From the NCBI RefSeq assembly GCF_011764445.1, contig NZ_BLPG01000001.1:9229316-9293315 (forward strand): a stretch of 64,000 bases of DNA, read 5' to 3'. Origin of the DNA: Phytohabitans rumicis. Lineage in GTDB: Bacteria > Actinomycetota > Actinomycetes > Mycobacteriales > Micromonosporaceae. Position 1 is the first letter of the stretch. Every line of letters begins with the position of its first letter. Positions 1 through 7,998 of the stretch are shown in pieces. The notes under the pieces were generated by a model. The model saw nothing but the letters and a program-made list of their open reading frames with translations. It searched no databases and was not told where the DNA came from. The position numbers and the translations under genes were made by a program.

Positions 1-88
1 TCGACGCCGCCGCGGCAGCGGCTTGCCAGGCCAGCAACGTAGCTGCCGCGGCGGCGACGACGATGACGAGTCGTTTGACTGTACGCAT
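1..88 (-). CDS. Secreted protein, N-terminal fragment
   Basis: The frame runs off the left edge, so only the first 29 residues are visible. They form a Sec signal peptide: a basic start (MRTVKRL), a hydrophobic Val/Ala/Leu core and an alanine-rich end suited to signal peptidase I. A GGAGG ribosome binding site 6 bases before the ATG fixes the start. The mature part lies outside the window, so no function can be assigned. The roughly 250 bases between this start and the next gene hold no gene that I can support. Confidence 0.6.
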   Translation of the reverse strand, partial: MRTVKRLVIVVAAAAATLLAWQAAAAAAS

Positions 89-341
89 GTTGGGCCTCCA
101 ACGAATCGGCGTATCGCACGCCACGTGACCGTTCATCCTTGCTGACCTTCCGTCCGGCGGGAATGGTCCATCCAGCCACATTGAGCTGTTTCAACCTGAG
201 AGCTGCAATACCAGGGTCATGGGGTGTGGAGGGTGAAGCGGCCGAACCTGGAGGCTTGACGGGTGTTCCGTTCTGGCCCGCTGGTGTCGGTTCATGGTCA
301 AGACGCCGTGGTGGGTTGACGACGGTCGGTAGGTTTCGTGG

Positions 342-3184
342 GTGCTGCTGTGGTGGCGGGGCTGGGCCGGCCGGGTGGTGGCGGGCCTGCTGGTCGGTGC
401 GATCGGCGCTGCCGCTGCGTGGGCCTTGGTGGCTGATGGCAAGGACTGGTCTGCCGTGGGAGCCGGTGTGGCTGCGGCGCTGGCTGGTGCGTTCGGCCCC
501 ACCCTGGTGGCCGCGGTCGGCGCCGGGACTGTGCGGCTGCGTGAGCGGCGGGCTGCGGTGGCTGGTGTGCGGGTGCCGCAGTTGCCGCCGTCGGTGGCAT
601 GGCTGCTGCATCCGACCAGCGGGGTGGTCGAGTTCTTCGGCCGCCGTCAGGTGCTGACCGAGTTGACAACCTGGTGCGCCGGCCGGGACGCGGGTCCGGT
701 GCGGCTGGTCGTCGCGCCGGGCGGGTTCGGCAAAACCCGGCTCGCGTACCGGTTCTGCGGCTTGTTGGACGGCTGGGAGTGTTGGTGGATCGCCCACGAG
801 CGGGAGGAAGCCACCGCCGGGTTGTTGGACGAGCCGGGCGGTGCGGGTCGGGTGTTGCTGGTCGTGGACTACGCCGACGCCCGTGACCCGGCCGGTTTGG
901 CGGCGCTGCTCGTAGCTGCGTCCCAGCCTCGGCGTCGGGTGGTGCGGGTGCTGCTGCTGGCCCGTACTGCCGGGCCGTGGTGGACGTCGCTGTCCAGCTA
1001 TCACAAGGCGTCTGCGGCGGTGCTGGACGCGCTCACCACCTCCGCCAACGTGATCGCGTTGGACGCGGCTGCCGATGATCGGTCGGCGGGTGCGGTGGTG
1101 GCGGACGCGGCGGCCCAGTTCGCCGGTCACCTGGACCGGCCGGTACCGGTGGTCCCGGATCGGGTCCGGGATCGGGGCGCCGGGTTGTTGCGGCTGCATG
1201 CTGAGGCGCTGTTGCTGGTGTTGGGCGGGCCGCGCAGCGCGGATGGCCGCTTTGACGTGATCGGCGAGGTGCTCGGCCACGAAGCCCGCTATTGGCGGGC
1301 CGCCGCCGACCGGACGCGGCTGCCGCTACCAGGCGACCCGGAACAGGCCGGGGTCATGTTGCGGCGGGTGGTCGCGGTCGCCGCGCTGCTCGGCGCTACC
1401 GACCGCGAGCAGGCCGAACACGTCGTGCGCACGGCACTCGCAGACGGCACGGAGAATGATGGGCTGGTCGATCCGGATCGGGTGGATGTGGCGCGGTGGG
1501 TGGGATGGCTGTATCATCTCTACCCCGCCGACGGGGCCGGTGCGGTAGACCGGTTGGGGACCTTGCAACCGGATCTGCTCGCCGAAACCCTCGCCGTCAA
1601 CGAACTGACCACCTGCACCCGTGATCAGCGGGCGGCGATCTTCACCGGCCTAACGGCCGGGCAGGCGGTCCAGGCGTTGACGATCCTGGGCCGCGCCACC
1701 ATCCACCACCCGGCCGCCGTCGACCTGATCGAGATCGCGCTGCAAACCGACACCCCCGTCATGGCCGATGCCGTGCTGACCGTGGCCCTCCAATTTCCGG
1801 GAACATTCGCGGCCCGGCTCGCCGCGCTGCTACCCACCGCCAACCTCGACCCTCAGCAAATGCGGGACCTGGCCGGCAGGGTGCCGTTTCCGACGCGGGA
1901 ACTGAACCCGGTCGCGCTCGCCCTGACCCGCGCCGCCCTCGACCAGGAAACCCCCGACACCCCCGACATCGACCGAGCCTGGTGGCGTACCTGGCACGCG
2001 ATCCGGTTGGCGGAGGCGGGTCGGCGGGCCGAAGCACTGACCGCCAGCCAAGAGGCGGTCGCGCTATTTCGGGAGTTGGTGGCCGGCAACCGGGACGGGT
2101 ACCTGCCCGCCCTGGCCCTGTCGGTCAACAACCACGCGGTCCGGTTGGCGGACGCGGGCCGGCGGGCCGAAGCGCTGACCGCCATCGAGGACGCCGTCGC
2201 CTACTACCGGGAGTTGGTGGAAGGCAACCGGGACGCCTACCTGCCCTACCTGGCCGGTTCGGTCAACAACTACGCGAGCAGGTTGGCGGAGGCGGGGCGG
2301 CGGGTCGAGGCGCTGACCGCCAGCGAGGAAGCCGTCGCCCTTCGGCGGGAGTTGGTGGCAGGCAACCGGGACGCGCACCTGCCCTACCTGGCCATGTCGG
2401 TCAACAACTACGCGAGCAGGTTGGCGGAGGCGGGGCGGCGGGTCGAGGCGCTGACCGCCAGCGAGGAAGCCGTCGCCCTTCGGCGGGAGTTGGTGGCAGG
2501 CAACCGGGACGCGCACCTGCCCTACCTGGCCATGTCGGTCAACAACTACGCGAGCAGGTTGGCGGAGGCGGGGCGGCGGGTCGAGGCGCTGACCGCCAGC
2601 GAGGAAGCCGTCGCCCTTCGGCGGGAGTTGGTGGCAGGCAACCGGGACGCGCACCTGCCCTACCTGGCAAGCTCGGTCAATAATCACGCGATCGCGTTGG
2701 CGGGGCGGGGCGGCGGGCCGAAGCGTTGCCCGCCAGCGAGGAAGCCGTTTCCCTGTACCGGGAGTTGGTGGAAGGCGGCCGGGATGCGTACCTGCCCGAC
2801 CTGGCCATGTCGGTCAACAACTACGCGGTCCGGTTGGCGGAGGCGGGGCGGCGGGTCGAAGCGTTGGCCGCCAGCGAGGAAGCTGTCGCCCTTCGGCGGG
2901 AGTTGGTGGAAGGCAACCGGGACGCGTACGTGCCCGACCTGGCCGGGTCTCTGTGGGGGACGGGTTGCGTGTGCGTGGCGTTGGACGAGTCGTCGGTGGA
3001 AGCGATCGCAGCGGCGCGAGAAGGGCTGGGCCTGTACGCGGTGTTGGCCGCCACCGAGCCGGACGCGTTCACCGACCGGCTGCACTCCGCCGCCGAAACC
3101 CTCGCGGACCTGTATGAGATAGCGGGCGACCCGGAGGCCGCCGCCGCCGTACGGGCCGAGTATGGGCCGCCGCCAGCGAGCTAG
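342..3184 (+). CDS. Membrane-anchored P-loop NTPase with TPR-like tandem repeats (one frame break)
   Basis: A STAND-like protein of about 947 residues if one frame break is repaired. Residues 11-60 carry two hydrophobic segments, probably a membrane anchor. A Walker A motif (APGGFGKT) lies near residue 125 and a Walker B (VLLVVDYAD) near 171. From about residue 560 the protein consists of 46-residue helical repeats resembling TPRs, with cores such as RLAEAGRRVEALTASEEAV. The frame breaks in the G run at 2702-2705. There the repeat is 137 instead of 138 bases, and the next repeats continue in another frame to the TAG at 3182-3184. The GTG start is a best guess because no clear ribosome binding site is visible. 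The architecture (sensor repeats behind an ATPase) resembles bacterial STAND proteins, but no effector domain is recognisable and the function is unknown. The stop codon shares a palindromic CTAG with the stop of the convergent next gene. Confidence 0.75.
2124..2950 (+). repeat. Tandem 138-bp coding repeat (46-residue TPR-like units)
   Basis: Six consecutive units begin with GTCAA(C/T)AA at 2124, 2262, 2400, 2538, 2676 and 2813. Units at 2262, 2400 and 2538 are essentially identical over 138 bases, which indicates recent expansion or gene conversion. The flanking units are diverged. The unit at 2676 is 137 bases, one short, and this places the frame break of the host gene inside it. The repeats are part of the coding sequence, not a CRISPR array. 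Confidence 0.9.
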
Positions 3185-3822
3185 AGGGGGAACCTCAGGA
3201 CTCTTCCGTTCTCGGTCCACTGGCGCGTTCGTACCACGTGGCCATCGTCGTCGAATTCCCGTGCTTCGGCGAGCTGGCCGTTGGGGTGCCAGGTGTAGGC
3301 GGTGCCGGCCGGTACCCCGTCGCGCATGGTGGTCTGGGATCGCTGGGTGGAGTCCGGGAACCACTCGCGGACGATGCCGTGGACGACGCCGTCGCGGACC
3401 GGGATCATCTCGATGACGGCGCCGGTGTCGTCGATCCGAAGCAGGCTGCCGCTGAACGGTTCGCCCCGGTAGTGATAGGACGGTCCCTCGTGGGCCGTGG
3501 CGTCGTCGATGTTGATCCGGAGGGGTACGCCTGGGGACGGCTCGGTGATGTAGCGGCCAAGCTTCGCGGTGACCCGCTGGACGAACGCCTCGGCCTCGGC
3601 CGCCGTGATCTGCGTGTAGTCCCGATCGCTGCGGCCGATGTCGGACGCGTGTAGGGCGTGGGTGGGTTCCCAGACGAGGTTGCGGGTGAACGCCTCGTCG
3701 ACCGCGATGCCGTTGACAGAGCGGCGACGGATCACACCAGCGGGATTGTCCCGGGTCCTGCCGCGAAGCACCGGGATGTAGTAGACGAACCGGCTGGTGC
3801 GAGGCGGTCGGGCGCGGCGCAA
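3181..3822 (-). CDS. MORN-repeat (YwqK-type) protein
   Basis: A protein of up to 213 residues. The C-terminal half carries MORN/YwqK-like motifs, for example GTAYTWHPNGQLAEAREFD near residue 170 and an earlier HGIVREWFPDS segment. Such motifs occur in the family named toxin-antitoxin YwqK antitoxins, but no toxin is recognisable next to it, so that role should not be assumed. The N-terminal half has no family I recognise. The start is uncertain: an in-frame TGA lies just upstream, leaving a TTG at 3822 or a GTG near 3771, neither with a clear ribosome binding site. It follows the upstream gene on the same strand by 18 bases and is probably cotranscribed with it. Its stop codon overlaps the stop of the convergent NTPase gene in a shared CTAG. 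Confidence 0.6.
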   Translation of the reverse strand: MRRARPPRTSRFVYYIPVLRGRTRDNPAGVIRRRSVNGIAVDEAFTRNLVWEPTHALHASDIGRSDRDYTQITAAEAEAFVQRVTAKLGRYITEPSPGVPLRINIDDATAHEGPSYHYRGEPFSGSLLRIDDTGAVIEMIPVRDGVVHGIVREWFPDSTQRSQTTMRDGVPAGTAYTWHPNGQLAEAREFDDDGHVVRTRQWTENGRVLRFPL

Positions 3823-3840
3823 TGGGACGTCGTCACAATC

Positions 3841-4851
3841 TCATAGCTGGAGGCGTCCCGCGGCCTTGAGTACGGCGAGGGCCGCCGCGGTGACCCACGG
3901 GTTGGCGCGGCGGACGCTCGTGCCACCCCAGTCCACCGAGTCGTGATGGTGCGCGATGTCTGTCGATACCTGGTAGTAGCGGGCGTGGGCGGGCCAGCCG
4001 TCGGCGAGTTGCAGCGATTCGAGCAGATCTAGCGCGTCCGCGCAGCGCGCGTCGCCCAGCAAGCCGAGCTCGGCCATGCCCGTCAGCCCGCCGAGCACGT
4101 CGTAGTGCCAGTAGAGCGGGCAGTGGAGCTTCGCGAATTCGGGATGTATCAGGGTTCCGGTGCTGACCCGGTAGGCCAGACGGCGGGCGAGCAGGACCTC
4201 GGCCGCGCGCCGAGCGGCGGCGGACGCGGCGCCATCGTCCCGCGCCGCGTACGCCGCCAGCCCGCGCATGGGTAGCAGCGTTTCGCAGAAGGACGACGTA
4301 CCGGCGGCCGGGTTCTTGTCGCAGTTCCAGCCGCCGTCCGGCCATTGCCAGTGCAGCAGCCGCTCCGCGAGGGCGTCGCTTCGGCTGTCGGCCAACCCGA
4401 GCGTGGCCAGGAAGCGTAGTGCGTTTCCCTGTTGCGAGGCGCATCGGCGATAGCGGCCGCGCATGACCGGCACGCCGCGCCGCCGGTACGCCGCGGATTT
4501 CGTGGTCGCCTCGAACTCCAGGTAGTACGACTCGTCCAGCCACGTGGCGAAGATCTGCTCGCGGAGCGGGTGCAGGGCCGGGTCGCCGGGTGGATACCCC
4601 AGGTCGGCCAGGGCCGCCAGGACCCAGTGCGCCCCCTGCCACTTGGCGTAGACCGGCGGCCGGTCCGCCGACAAACAGGGCGCCAGCAGCCGGCGTACCC
4701 GATCGCCGTGGCGGATCTCGTCGCGCAGCCGCAGGATTCCGGCGGAGGCCGGGTCTTCGTCCAGCACCTGGGTGCGGATCTTCCAGCGGATGGACGGCTC
4801 GGCGCAGGCCATGAGCGTCTCGACGATCGGCCCGTGCCCGCCACCCGTCAT
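3841..4851 (-). CDS. Squalene-cyclase/prenyltransferase-like alpha-toroid protein
   Basis: A protein of 336 residues with the alpha/alpha-toroid pattern of prenyltransferases and squalene oxidase-type cyclases. A QW-like motif (WPDGGWNCDKNP) lies near residue 170, and repeated Gly/Leu/Ala helical segments follow. It is about half the length of a true squalene-hopene cyclase, and the DXDD protonation motif of class II cyclases is not seen. Catalysis as a cyclase is therefore unlikely, and it is best described as a conserved toroid protein of unknown substrate. Upstream it is divergent from the OsmC gene, with about 137 bases for two promoters. Downstream it is probably cotranscribed with the MORN protein. 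Confidence 0.7.
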   Translation of the reverse strand: MTGGGHGPIVETLMACAEPSIRWKIRTQVLDEDPASAGILRLRDEIRHGDRVRRLLAPCLSADRPPVYAKWQGAHWVLAALADLGYPPGDPALHPLREQIFATWLDESYYLEFEATTKSAAYRRRGVPVMRGRYRRCASQQGNALRFLATLGLADSRSDALAERLLHWQWPDGGWNCDKNPAAGTSSFCETLLPMRGLAAYAARDDGAASAAARRAAEVLLARRLAYRVSTGTLIHPEFAKLHCPLYWHYDVLGGLTGMAELGLLGDARCADALDLLESLQLADGWPAHARYYQVSTDIAHHHDSVDWGGTSVRRANPWVTAAALAVLKAAGRLQL

Positions 4852-4988
4852 CGGACCATTGTGCGACGGGAATTCTCGGGGAAGGGCCGGGGAAGGCCGC
4901 CTTCTTAGCTTTCCACCCGTCGCCAGCGCCGGTTCGCAGCCCGCGGAATCCTCCGCAGCCCGGCCGCCCGGCGACCGAGGAGAGCACC

Positions 4989-5561
4989 GTGACGACCACG
5001 ACGAGCCGGCCGCCCCGCAACGGCGTGGACGCGCCGACCCTTTTCGCCACCCTGGACGCGGTGAGGGGCGAGCCGAGCCTGGCCAAGTTTCAGTTCCGGG
5101 CCACCAACCGGTGGGTCAGCGGGACGCACAACCGCAGCACGATCCGCGGCTTCTACGGGGCCGGTCAGGAGGACACCAGCCGTACGCAGGACTTCACGTA
5201 CGACGCCGACCATCCGGCGATCCTCGTCGGGAACGGCAACGGGCCGACGCCGGTCGAGTTCGTGCTGCACGCCCTGGCCGCGTGCCTGACGTCCGGGCTG
5301 GCGAACATCGCCGCCGCCCGGGGCGTGACGCTGACGGCCGTGGAGTCGACCGTCGAGGGCGACATCGACCTGCTCGGCATCCTGGGCCTGTCCGGTGAGG
5401 TCCGCAACGGCTACCAGGGCATCCGGGTCAGCTTCCGGATCTCCGGGGACGCGCCGGACGAGGTGCTGCGCGGCCTGATCGAGCAGTCCCGCGCCCGGTC
5501 GGCGGTCTACGACGTCGTGACCAACGGCGTACCGGTCCAGATCGACGTCACCACGGGCTGA
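4989..5561 (+). CDS. OsmC/Ohr family protein
   Basis: A protein of 190 residues with the OsmC fold pattern. The conserved helix HALAACLTSGLANIAAARG carries the first reactive cysteine near residue 100. The second position, where peroxidases of the family have a cysteine, reads SRARSAVYD here, so only one redox cysteine remains. The protein is therefore probably not a classical two-cysteine peroxidase. It may act on small organic thiols, electrophiles or peroxides. It is the first gene of the redox cluster, 7 bases upstream of a flavin monooxygenase and probably in the same transcript. The ATG follows an AGGAG-type site (cgaggagagcacc). Confidence 0.85.
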   Translation: MTTTTSRPPRNGVDAPTLFATLDAVRGEPSLAKFQFRATNRWVSGTHNRSTIRGFYGAGQEDTSRTQDFTYDADHPAILVGNGNGPTPVEFVLHALAACLTSGLANIAAARGVTLTAVESTVEGDIDLLGILGLSGEVRNGYQGIRVSFRISGDAPDEVLRGLIEQSRARSAVYDVVTNGVPVQIDVTTG

Positions 5562-5568
5562 CCGAGCG

Positions 5569-6783
5569 GTGTCCAGCATCCACACCGTCGTCATCGGCGC
5601 GGGGCATGCCGGGCTGGCGGTGAGCCGCTGCCTGACCGACCGGGGCGTCGAGCACGTGGTGATCGAGCGCGGCCGGCTGGCCGAGCGCTGGCGCAGCGCC
5701 CGGTGGGAGTCGTTTCGCATGCTCACCCCGAACTGGCTCAGCCGGCTGCCCGGCTGGGTGTACCGGGGCGGCGCGCCGGACGGTTTCATGACCGCGGGGG
5801 AGTTCGTCCGCCATATGGAGGGCTACGCCGCCTCGTTCGCCGCGCCGGTGCTGGATCAGACCACCGTGACGGAAGTTCGTGCTGTGGCCGGCGGGTACCT
5901 GGTGCGTACCGATCGGGGGTGCTGGACGGCGGCGAACGTGGTGATCGCGACCGGCTATCACGCGCGGGCGCGGGTGCCCGGGTGCGCCGCCGCACTGCCG
6001 GTCGGCCTGGCGCAGCTGACCTCGGCCGCCTACCGGGAGCCGGCCGGGCTGCCCGCGGGTGGCGTGCTGGTGGTGGGCGCGTCCGCGTCGGGCGTGCAGA
6101 TCGCCGACGAGCTGCGCCGGGCCGGCCGCGAGGTCACGCTCGCGGTCGGCCGGCACACCCGGCTGCCGCGCCGCTACCGCGGCCGGGACATCTTCTGGTG
6201 GTTGGACCGGGTCGGGTCGCTCGACCGTACCGCCGACGAGCTGCCCGAACGCGCCCACGCCGAGCCGTCGCCGCAGCTGAGCGGCGCCGGCCGGGCGGTC
6301 GACCTGGCCGCCCTGGCGCGGCGCGGGGTCACCCTCGCCGGAAGGCTCGCCGCCGTCGAGCGCGGACGCGTCCGGTTCGCCGACGACCTGCCCGCGACCA
6401 CCGCGGCCGCCGACGCCCGGTTGCGGCGCGTCCTGACGACCATCGACGGGTACGCGGGCGCGGGTGCCGGAGCCGCGGCGATGATCCGCCCGGCGACCGT
6501 CACACCCGGGCCGCGCGGGCTCGACCTCGAGCGCGCCGGGATCGGGACGGTCATCTGGGCGACCGGCTTCCGGCCGTCGTACCCGTGGCTGAACGTGCCG
6601 GTGCTCGACGGCGCCGGACTGTTGCGGCACCGGCGCGGCGTGACCGCGGCCCCGGGCCTGTACGCGATCGGCCTGCGGTTCCAGCACCGGCGCAGCGCGA
6701 CGTACGTCGACGGCGCCCGGCACGACGCCGCCTTCCTGGCCGATCACCTCGCCGCCCACCACCTCGCCTGCCGGCGGGCCTGA
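5569..6783 (+). CDS. FAD/NADPH-dependent flavin monooxygenase-like oxidoreductase
   Basis: A protein of 404 residues. The N-terminal FAD-binding Rossmann motif is VVIGAGHAGLAVSR (residues 6-19), and a second dinucleotide site, VVGASASGVQIADEL, lies near residue 168, as expected for NAD(P)H in class B flavoprotein monooxygenases and CzcO-like proteins. The ATG motif VIWATGFRPSYPW near residue 325 is typical of the family. It starts with GTG 7 bases after the OsmC gene and is followed after 16 bases by a second flavoprotein. The substrate cannot be read from the sequence. The operon context suggests oxidative tailoring or detoxification of one small molecule. Confidence 0.85.
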   Translation: MSSIHTVVIGAGHAGLAVSRCLTDRGVEHVVIERGRLAERWRSARWESFRMLTPNWLSRLPGWVYRGGAPDGFMTAGEFVRHMEGYAASFAAPVLDQTTVTEVRAVAGGYLVRTDRGCWTAANVVIATGYHARARVPGCAAALPVGLAQLTSAAYREPAGLPAGGVLVVGASASGVQIADELRRAGREVTLAVGRHTRLPRRYRGRDIFWWLDRVGSLDRTADELPERAHAEPSPQLSGAGRAVDLAALARRGVTLAGRLAAVERGRVRFADDLPATTAAADARLRRVLTTIDGYAGAGAGAAAMIRPATVTPGPRGLDLERAGIGTVIWATGFRPSYPWLNVPVLDGAGLLRHRRGVTAAPGLYAIGLRFQHRRSATYVDGARHDAAFLADHLAAHHLACRRA

Positions 6784-6799
6784 ACAACGGAGAACCACC

Positions 6800-7963
6800 A
6801 TGCCCACGAGCGACCGGTACGACGTCGTGGTCGTCGGCGCGCGCTGCGCCGGCGCCAGCACCGCCCTGCTGCTGGCCCGCCGGGGCCTGCGCGTGCTGGT
6901 GCTGGAGCGGGCCAGGCGGGGCGCCGACACCCTCTCCACGCACGCGTTGATGCGCGGCGGCGCCGCGCAGCTGCGCCGGTGGGGCGTGCTGGAGCGGATC
7001 GCCGCCGCCGGCACGCCCCCGGTGCGGCAGGTGCGGTTCCACTACCCGGGCGAGAGCGCCACCGTCTCGATCCGGCCGGCCGCCGGCGTCGACGCCCTGT
7101 ACGCGCCGCGCCGCACGCTGCTGGACACGGCGCTGGCCGACGCGGCGGTCGCGGCCGGCGCGGAGATCAGGTACGGGGTCACCGTGACAGACCTGGTGTA
7201 CGACAGCGAGGGCCGGGTCAGCGGTGTGCGAGGGCGGGACCGCTCGGGGGCGGCGGTGCACGCGGAGGCATGGCTGACGGTCGGCGCCGACGGCGTCCGC
7301 TCCCTGGTCGCCCGGCGGGCCGGCGCGCGCACCGAGCGCATCGGCGCCCACCGCGGCGCCGTCGTCTACGGCTACTGGTCGGGGCTGGACGCGACCGGCT
7401 ACGAGTGGTTCTACCGGCCGGGCGGCGCCGCCGGCTTCATCCCCACCAACGACGGCGAGGTGTGCGTCTTCGCCGGTACGTCGTCCGAGCGCTTCGCCCG
7501 CGAGGTCGCCGGTGACGTGCGGGCCGGGTACCACCGGCTGCTCGCGGAGGTCGCCGGCGGGGCGCGGGGCCGGCTCGGCGCGGCGCAGCCGCCACGCCGG
7601 CTGCGGGCGTTTCCCGGGCGGCCCGGCTTCCTGCGGCGGGCGTGGGGTCCGGGCTGGGCCCTGGTGGGCGACGCCGGCTACTTCCTGGATCCGCTGAGCA
7701 CGCACGGCATGACCGACGCGCTGCGCGACGCCCAGTTGCTGGCCGAGGCGGTCGGTGCGGTGCTGTGCGGTACGCCGGAGGCGGCGGCGCTGTCCCAGTT
7801 CCAGGCCCGGCGGGACCGGCTGTCCGGCCCGACGTTCGCGGTGGTCGACCAGCTCGCCGGGTACCAGTGGGACACGCCGGCGGTCCGGCGGCTGCTGTTC
7901 GCGTTGAGCTCGGCGATGACCGACGAGGTGGAAGCGCTCTCCCCGATACGTTCGGATACCTGA
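6800..7963 (+). CDS. FAD-dependent oxidoreductase, geranylgeranyl-reductase/PHBH-like
   Basis: A protein of 387 residues with the class A flavoprotein fold. The FAD motif VVVGARCAGASTALLLARRG begins near residue 9, and the second FAD motif (LVGDAGYFLDPLSTHGM) lies near residue 290. The GARCAG variant and the GDAG...P segment are typical of the geranylgeranyl reductase/halogenase-like branch. The lysine motif of flavin-dependent tryptophan halogenases is not seen, so halogenation is not supported. A good site (ggagaaccacc) precedes the ATG. It lies between the monooxygenase and the AfsR-like regulator, all on the same strand with short gaps. Confidence 0.85.
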   Translation: MPTSDRYDVVVVGARCAGASTALLLARRGLRVLVLERARRGADTLSTHALMRGGAAQLRRWGVLERIAAAGTPPVRQVRFHYPGESATVSIRPAAGVDALYAPRRTLLDTALADAAVAAGAEIRYGVTVTDLVYDSEGRVSGVRGRDRSGAAVHAEAWLTVGADGVRSLVARRAGARTERIGAHRGAVVYGYWSGLDATGYEWFYRPGGAAGFIPTNDGEVCVFAGTSSERFAREVAGDVRAGYHRLLAEVAGGARGRLGAAQPPRRLRAFPGRPGFLRRAWGPGWALVGDAGYFLDPLSTHGMTDALRDAQLLAEAVGAVLCGTPEAAALSQFQARRDRLSGPTFAVVDQLAGYQWDTPAVRRLLFALSSAMTDEVEALSPIRSDT

Positions 7964-7998
7964 TAGCTGGCCAGCGGGCCGTGGTGGATTCTGGCCTG

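Noticed and set aside
2124-2950. Regular 138-bp repeats as a CRISPR array
   Set aside because: There are no spacers. The repeats are in frame, encode TPR-like helices and continue the NTPase gene.
6800-7963. Flavin-dependent halogenase
   Set aside because: The fold is similar, but the conserved lysine and WxWxIP motif of halogenases are absent.
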